Origin: Megaustenia siamemsis
Lineage: Eukaryota > Mollusca > Gastropoda > Stylommatophora > Ariophantidae
Assembly (NCBI GenBank): GCA_032433765.1
Contig: JAVIAB010000159.1
Location: 56,596,833-56,660,832, forward strand
Reading direction: 5' to 3'
Length of the DNA: 64,000 nt
Below are positions 57,496 to 64,000 of this stretch, one piece after another. How positions within the stretch are numbered: position 1 is the stretch's first letter; each line of letters opens with the position of its first letter. The notes under the pieces are model-generated. The model did not search any database, was not told the origin of the DNA, and saw nothing but the letters and a program-made list of their open reading frames with translations. A program made the position numbers and the translations under genes.

Positions 57496-58862
57496 AAAAA
57501 TAGATATAATGCTATTGAGAAAATACAGAACATCGAGTAGCAGTGGGAAATGCTCAAACAATCGATTCAACAAACATCAAAAAAAGAAATACCAGTGACC
57601 AAGAGAATAAACAAAAAGAAATGGATGACAGAAGAAATATTACAACTAATGGATGAAAGAAGAAAACATAAGAATGAAGAACGGACATAATCAACTGATT
57701 AGAAGCACACACAAAATGTTAACAGGCCACTCGTGACTTAACTGAAGATATATTTATTTTTTTTTTAATATCTAAGTGCTAAAATAAATGTCGTTACTTT
57801 GTAGAAACAAAAATAAAAAAAAAGATATGTATGACAGAAGAAACACTTGCACAAATAGACGAAAGACGAAAACATTAGAAAGAAGAACAGACATAAAATA
57901 ATGAAGAAAGAGATCCAGAACAAATGTAGAGAAGCAAAGGAAGGATGGTTAAAACAGAAATGTGAGAAATTTAAAAACAACAAAAGAAAGACTCACAATT
58001 TATGCACAAACAGTTAAATGAATTAACAGGAAGAAAAGAAGTCAAAGTTTCAGGATGTGTTAAGTAAAAGGAAGGAAATATAATAATGGGACAGGAGAAG
58101 ACAATAGAAAGATGGACAGACTATATCAGTTAATTCTATGATGATGAAAGACCAGAGTTAAACAATTCAAACAAAGACACAGGACCCACAATTATGCAGA
58201 GTGAAGTGGAGGACACAATTCAACACATGAAAAGAGGCAAAGCTCGAGGTCTCGACAATATAACAATCGAAGAGATAAATGCAATAAGAGAGCTGGGAGT
58301 ACAAGTTACAACATAACTACTCAATAACATATATAACACTGGACACATACCCGAAGATCTACTAAAATCTATCTTTGTAGCCATACAGAAGAAAGCAGGA
58401 GCCACTGATTGTGAGGGCAATCGCACTATTAGTCTCATGAGCCATATGACGAAAATATTACTAAGAATCATAATGAGACGTATAAGAAACAAAGTAAAAC
58501 CATAAATTAGTGAGAAACAATGGGGATTTGTGGAAGGAAAGGGCACCGATAATGCAATATACATCTTAAGGACATTGATAGAAAGATCTATAGAGGTAAA
58601 GAAAGATCAATATATGTGCTTTATAGACTACACAAAAGCATTTGACAATGTAAAGCATGTGGAAATAATCAATATGCTGGATAAATTAAACATTGATGGG
58701 AAGGATCTACGAATAATAAAAAAACATGTACTGGCAAGAAACAGCAGTTACTCAAATTAGCGACCAAACAGGACAATTTGAACTTATAAAACAAGGAGTC
58801 GGACAAGGCTGTGTTCTGTCGCCGAATTTGTTTTCACTTTACAGCGAACACATGAGATCATA
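57496..58862 (+). pseudogene. LINE-B linker and RT up to motif B
   Basis: Linker NRYNAIEKIQNIE and KKKWMTEEILQLMDERRKHK, then a second, homologous linker start near 57830 (EETLAQIDERRK-like), so an internal duplication or junction lies at about 57690. RT follows: CFIDYTKAFDNVKHVEIINM (motif A) at 58615-58675, VGQGCVLSPNLFSLYSEHM (motif B) at 58797-58855. Then a LINE-A fragment interrupts. Many stops between 57850 and 58500. Confidence 0.85.
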
Positions 58863-59344
58863 ATACTATGCAATCCATTTTTGAGAATAGAAACAAGAAA
58901 ATTAGTTCTTACATGTTACGTAGAGTCAGTCTTTACATGTGGATGCGAATCATGGACAATAGGACAACAAACAAGAAGATCACTGGAGTCTGTAGAAATG
59001 TGGTTTTACAGAAGAATCTTGAGAGTACCATGGACAGCTAAGAAGAGTCATGAAGATGATCTGAGAGAGGTCAAAACAAAAAGAGAGCTAATTTTTAATA
59101 TTAGGAAGAAACAATCATCATTTTTTGGCCATGTAATGAGAAGAGAACAACTGGAATATATTGTAACAACTGGAAACATTGAGGGACGGAGAGATTAGAG
59201 GGAAGCAAGGAGAAAAAATAAAAGACAGCTTAAGAGAATGGCTTGGCAGAAGGTCAACAACAGAAATGATCAATAGCTGCCGAAATCGGAAGTTATGGAG
59301 AGACATGATCACCTACGCCAGCAGGTCCGGTACTTGACGATGAC
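58863..59344 (+). mobile_element. LINE-A 3' fragment nested in LINE-B
   Basis: Reads CNPFLRIETRKLVLTCYVES, VFTCGCESWTIGQQTRRSLE, WFYRRILRVPWTAKKSHEDD, FFGHVMRREQLEYIVTTG, and ends GGTCCGGTACTTGACGATGA. It sits exactly between RT motifs B and C of LINE-B, and LINE-B resumes at 59345. No clean TSD remains. Confidence 0.85.
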
Positions 59345-60199
59345 GATGATGATTATTACGTCAATAGTAGACAAAATAGGAATTTAAGTCAACGGTCACA
59401 ACATAAATAGTTTGTGATATGCGGATGGCACGGCCTTAATAGCAGAGGCAGAGAATGAACTACAAGAAATGATAGAAATAATAGTAAAAGATAGCAACAA
59501 GAAAGGTCTCAATATGAATAATAAGAAAACAGAAGTAATGGTCACTTCGAAGAAACAAGCATCACTAGCATGCAGCATAAAAATAAACAGGACAAATTTG
59601 AAACAAGTGCAACGCGTCAAATACTTGGGCACAATAATAATATCGGATGGAAGATGTGCCACGACCACGGAAATAAAAAAAAGCAGAATAGCTCAGACTA
59701 AAATAGCATTTCTGAAAATGAAAAATATCTTAAGCAACAAATCTATGTCAATTGAAATTAGAAAGATAGTCCATCGATGCTATGTACAACCAATTCTGAC
59801 CTATGGAAGCGAATCATGGACAGTTGACAAATAAATTAAAAGACGATTAAAGGCCACAGAGATGTGATTTCTCAGAAGAATGTTGAAAGTTCCATGGGAA
59901 GCTAAAAAGACCAATGAAGAAGTTCTCAAAGAGGTCAACGCAAAAAGGCAGCTCCTAAAAACATCAGCAAGAAACAATCAACATTTTTCGGGCACATCAT
60001 GTGCAGAGGAAAGTTGGAATACTTGGTTACAACTGGCAAACTAAAAGGAAAGAGAGTTTGCGGACGACAAAGAGAGAAAATATTGGATAGCTTGGTGTCA
60101 TGGCATGGAAAACAGTCACAAACAGAACTGATACGATACACTGTAGATAGAAGATTGTGGAAGGACATGATCGACTACGCCAAACGGTATGGCACATGA
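59345..60199 (+). pseudogene. LINE-B RT motif C to 3' end
   Basis: Resumes with NGHNINSLRYADGTALIAEA (YADG instead of YADD), then NKKTEVMVTSKKQASL, VKYLGTIIISDGRCATTTEI, TYGSESWTVDK stop, and after small breaks FLRRMLKVPWEAKKTNEEVL and CGRQREKILDSLVSWHGKQS, ending MIDYAKRYGT stop. The 3' tail is ACGATGATTTAAG. Clear pseudogene. Confidence 0.88.
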
Positions 60200-60784
60200 C
60201 GATGATTTAAGACTGAAAATATTTATGTTGAATTAGGTACTGCCAGCCTCAGCAACGTGAACTGATGTGCATTACTAATAAACATTTTCGCTCAGTAACT
60301 ATCTCCCGTTGTCGTCTACGTGGAGATCTTCGTATATAATTAATGATGCAATGCGTTATTGATTCGGTCATGTCGCACGATCTAAATGCTTGGATAAACC
60401 ATGGTTAATTGATCAGTTAAAGGCCGGCTACTGGACAAATGATGACATGAATATATAATAGCAAAGTCTTGACAAAGATTCGGAGTTATTTTACTGTTTC
60501 ATACAATCAACTGAATGTTTGTAGATCAGTGTCGGTAAATCATCATTATTTCATTAAGCTGTTAGATACAAGCAATTTGTGTGAGTCTATATCGACGAGT
60601 GCCAAACAGTCCTCCATGTTAGTATAAGAGCATTACAGCAGAGATTATTTTTTGCTGATGACGTGCCAGGGAGGACACTGTCGCCATCTTTATCAGCTAT
60701 TTTGAGAACTTTAAATGAAAATTACTTACTTATTCAACACATATTATTTATTGCACATGAGACAACTCCATAAATGCCTAGTTC
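60200..60784. other. Unassigned spacer
   Basis: No recognised repeat or ORF between two LINE fragments. Confidence 0.4.
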
Positions 60785-61255
60785 CATGTGCAATCCATTT
60801 TTTTTTATAATAGAAACAAGAAAAAGTGTTCTTAAATGCTAAGTAGAGCCAGTCTTAACATATGGATGTGAATCACGGGAATAGGACAACAGACAGGATA
60901 ATCACTGCAGGCTATGGAAATGTGGTTTTACAAAAGAATGTTGAGAATATTGAGAATAAACTAAGAAGAGTAATGCAAACTTTATGAAAATGGTCGAACC
61001 AAAAATAAAGTTAATTTCCAATATTAGAAAGACAAAAATCATTATTTTGTGATCATGCAATGAGACGTGAACAGCTGCAATATATGGTAACAACTGGAAA
61101 ATTCGAGGGACGAAAATATAGAGGGAAGCAAAGAGAAAATATATTAGACAGCTTAAGAGAATGACTTGGCAGAAGGTCACAATAGATATGATACGTAACT
61201 GTCGAGATCGAAAGTTGTGGAGTGACATGATCACCTATGCCAGCAGATATAACTA
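60785..61255 (+). pseudogene. LINE-A 3' fragment, decayed
   Basis: Starts at the same internal point as the 58863 copy (CCATGTGCAATCCATTTTTT) and runs to a TAATGATGATATT tail. Coding is badly frame-shifted (GYGNVVLQKNVENIEN..). Sharing a start point with another copy may be coincidence or reflect a preferred truncation site. Confidence 0.75.
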
Positions 61256-62177
61256 ATGATGATATTCCCATATTCTACCAGACTGTGTGCAACATCTAGA
61301 GTATAACACCCCTACAAGGGGTTGTCCAAAGTTTCCAAAACGGCCGTTGCTGCGACGTAACCATTTGACTTTCGCCGAAAACGTGAATATCAATGCTCCC
61401 TGATGTTGTGAGTCTGAGTGTCGCGTGATCTGCTGTCTACACGTGGGCAGCCACTCTACACTTAGCCATTGCCCGGTCTATTTTCGTGTGGTCAGAATCT
61501 AAAGATCTACCGTGAGCGACGTTAGTGCAATGCCTACTGTAAACCTTGCCTGTGAGAGCCACCACATGCCAGCAAACTGTCTACTCGCAGTTCCTTCAAA
61601 TGCAAGAAAATAGTCGAGTTCCCTATGGTAGTTATCGACCCTTAACTGACGTGCACAATAGTTATATCAGAAATGCTTTCTTTAACCACAATGACATGCA
61701 GTAGGGGAAGCATTTACTTGCTACCACTATCCAAATCGTAAACATCTAAAACCTCATGACTCATGAAATCCCTCACTCACTGAAGTCATGAAGGATATGG
61801 TGACCGTTGTACCTCACCGGATATGTATAGTACCCGTACCTGAAGCATGGCAATTTTTTTTTTTTAATCTTTGCAAGTCAACTTTAATTCAATGATTCAG
61901 AACGGCACACATTGAGGAGAAAATATAACAACTTTGCTTACATATAAACACAAGCAACAACAGGAACACAAGTTGGATAAAAAAAAAAGATTGAAAACAC
62001 AAAAGACAACACAAATATGAAATAAAATTAAAGTATAAATGTAACAAAAATTCAGATATTTTTGTTTCCTTTTCAAAATGTTAAAAATAGCAGACACGTT
62101 GGCAGAGACGAGATTCCAGTTTCATATCGTCAAGTTTAAACAGTTTCAAGAAAGAATTATACATGTTATATTTGTGT
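61256..62177. other. Unassigned; GC-richer block at 61310-61570
   Basis: 61310-61570 is markedly GC-richer than the window (e.g. GGCCGTTGCTGCGACGTAAC), with no clear frame. After 61850 it is AT-rich with poly-T and poly-A runs. Confidence 0.35.
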
Positions 62178-62396
62178 TTAAAATGTGAGAAATGTTTCCA
62201 GCAATTCTGTAAGGTTGGCGTGACAAACTGTGAGAGTCAACACATAATTGGACTCACAGCGCGTCGATGTTATTGCGTACATGACTAGTTGTTCAACGGT
62301 GGGGGTCAAGGTGTTGATAGACCCAACCAGTGATAGTACACGTTCTGACACATCTTGTGATATTGGGGCCTGCTGTACAAATGGCTCAGCCATCAT
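62178..62396 (-). other. GC-richer open segment, uncharacterised
   Basis: The minus strand is open for 72 codons (MMAEPFVQQAPISQDVSERV, then LSLVGSINTLTPTVEQLVMY), and the plus strand is open across 62248-62502. Base composition is closer to coding DNA than the surroundings. No domain recognised, no splice sites chosen. Could be an old exon or part of a transposable element. Confidence 0.3.
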
Positions 62397-62539
62397 TGTT
62401 AGTCAGGCCCCCGAGTACACCCACGATGGGATAACTACAGTTTCAATCTTTCTTGACCATCTTAATTGTTCGTTGATCATAACCAATGAAATCACAGATT
62501 AATCAATCGCCATCAACTTTTATTAGAGATGAGAGCAAT

Positions 62540-62895
62540 GTTCCATTTTTATCTTATTTTATTTTTTAATTACTTTATTTCTTATCTATGTTTTCATTCT
62601 TTCTTTCTGTATTTCTTTCTTTCTTTCTTGCATATCTTTATTTCTCTTTTCCTTCTTTTCGTATATCCCCCTATTATGTCCGTATTCTGGTTTCCATATT
62701 ACTTTCATTCATCCTTCCTGACATGATCGTTTTCTTTCGTTTCATCTGAATTTGTGTTCATAATTTATTTTCATTTTTAATTCTTTCTGTTCGTCTTTCT
62801 TCTTTTCTTTCATTATGGCTTTCTGTCTGTTGTCTCTCTTTCACACACATTCATATTAATTGTTACCCTATTTATCTTTCTAGTTTATCTTTACA
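62540..62895. repeat. Pyrimidine-rich (TTTC/TTCT) low-complexity tract
   Basis: Plus strand is dominated by T and C with TTTCTTTC words (TTTCTTTCTTTCTTTCTTGC near 62612). Simple-sequence DNA. Confidence 0.85.
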
Positions 62896-63796
62896 TCTTA
62901 CATTGTCTTACTTTCGTTAATGCAATCTGCCATTCTCTTTTCATTTTATTTATCTCATTTGTTTTATTATAGCTATTTTTGTTATTGTATTTTATTATAT
63001 AATACAAGTTATGTGTTGAGTGCCTGATGACATCAGCACAGCTGACGCCCACTTTGTGATTATCGTCGACTTCTGGAATCCCCTTTTCCCGGACCGCCAC
63101 CAGACCCACTGCTTAGGACTGGTGGTGGACACTACGGCCGGCCGGTCTGCCTTAGCACCCCCTTCTGGTGGTACTTCGCGCTGTATCTTAATGATAGTTC
63201 AAGCAGCCCACCACTTGTAGTCTACTCCGCCAACCGTGGTTCGTTCACCGCCATCCCCCGTGCTGAACAGCACACTGACTCAATCCAAGTAACAAGACGC
63301 TGTGTTCATAAAATAGGCCTAGCTTTTATTTCCGTTTAGAACATGTGCCATCGACAACTCGAGCAGACACAAATGGCAACCGCCTTACACAATCACTACT
63401 CTGACAATATTCAATTTGCACAATCACAGATTTAAAATATGCTCGCTAAAAATTAAAACAAACGAGCTGGACTGTTCATTACGGTGCATTTACAAGTCAA
63501 CACTGGCTCACACCTCAATATGAATACAAACGTTCTGTTTCAGGCAATATGACAGTCTCCTCGGCAAACCCCTCGCTAGCTCGGAATTGCTCAATAAAAT
63601 CCCTTGTTCAAACAATTCACTAATAAGTCGACCTTTCTCTTGCACTCCATGAATCATACACAGTAAAAACAAAACAGCAGTCCAATGTCAATCCCAGAAT
63701 CATACTGCCCCACTGTCAACCTTCTTGACTCACAGCAACACACACATTTGGTCACTTAAGCAACTCTTCCCCAAACCTCAAACTTAGTGAGCGCAT
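62896..63796. other. Unassigned, GC-richer at 63040-63290
   Basis: 63040-63290 has balanced composition (GGTGGTGGACACTACGGCCG) and may belong to an unrecognised mobile element. Nothing more can be supported. Confidence 0.35.
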
Positions 63797-64000
63797 TGCT
63801 CACACTCAAGAAAACACTTCAACAGTTCCACGTTGACCACGATAGTCAGTCTGTGGCCAATTCACACAGCCTTATAATAATCTGGTAACCAATCAGTCTG
63901 AAACGTAACTTAACACTAATGACCATCTCCTTGCTCACATTCAAGAAAACACTTCAACAGTTCCACGTTGACCACGATAGTCAGTCTGTGGCCAATTCAC
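63797..64000. repeat. Direct repeat, period 134 bp, running off the window edge
   Basis: TTGCTCACACTCAAGAAAAC at 63797 recurs as TTGCTCACATTCAAGAAAAC at 63931. The next 50 bases (ACTTCAACAGTTCCACGTTG, ACCACGATAGTCAGTCTGTG) are identical in both. Probably the start of a tandem array. Confidence 0.85.

Noticed and set aside
58863..59344. Target-site duplication for the nested LINE-A
   Set aside because: Flanks (ATCATAATA / TATTACGTCA) are only loosely similar; not strong enough to call.

Overview
The window is AT-rich, intron-rich nuclear DNA of an animal, most likely an invertebrate. The evidence is degraded non-LTR retrotransposons (LINEs), tRNA-derived SINEs with target-site duplications (TSDs), a hAT DNA transposon with a ZMYM1-like transposase, and many micro- and minisatellites. 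No prokaryotic gene organisation, operon, rRNA or CRISPR array is present. A mollusc or other lophotrochozoan is my guess from the repeat families; the sequence does not settle it.

The main result is a host gene that is easy to miss because its exons are only about 115-140 bp and lie in introns of 3-8 kb full of repeats. On the minus strand between 47411 and 7416 there are nine paralogous exons of two types that strictly alternate: A1 (47.3 kb), B1 (44.4), A2 (40.3), B2 (32.1), A3 (28.5), B3 (22.4), A4 (17.6), B4 (13.4), A5 (7.4). Every exon has AG/GT splice sites. A exons start in phase 1 and end in phase 2; B exons start in phase 2 and end in phase 1. Any A therefore splices to any B and any B to any A. 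An A+B pair encodes a module of about 81 residues with six cysteines (C-x5-C ... C-x8-C-x8-C ... C). The simplest reading is one long gene for a repetitive cysteine-rich, probably extracellular protein, grown by tandem duplication of a unit of roughly 10 kb; intronic stretches are paralogous as well. B2 carries a 1-nt frame shift. No signal-peptide exon or terminal exon was identified, so the gene probably extends past the recognised exons at one or both ends.

Layout: 0-6.5 kb, LINE fragments and a 54-bp satellite with insertions. 6.5-47.5 kb, the exon array, its introns filled with S1 SINEs, LINE fragments, minisatellites (136, 39, 64, 27, 48, 30, 55, 31 and 30 bp units) and a complete hAT element (36439-39424) with perfect 8-bp TSDs. 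47.5-61.3 kb, a retrotransposon graveyard with nested LINE/SINE insertions and a 2.7-kb satellite whose unit drifts along its length. 61.3-64 kb, mostly unassigned sequence with a pyrimidine-rich tract and GC-richer patches.

Repeat family names are local labels: LINE-A, -B, -D (related families with ATG-rich 3' tails), LINE-C (GTENDTKIRISKARGAF type), LINE-E, LINE-F (GATA tail), LINE-G (craniofacial-development-protein-2-like RT type), RNase H LINE, and SINEs S1-S4. All LINE copies are broken; several YADD motifs are mutated.
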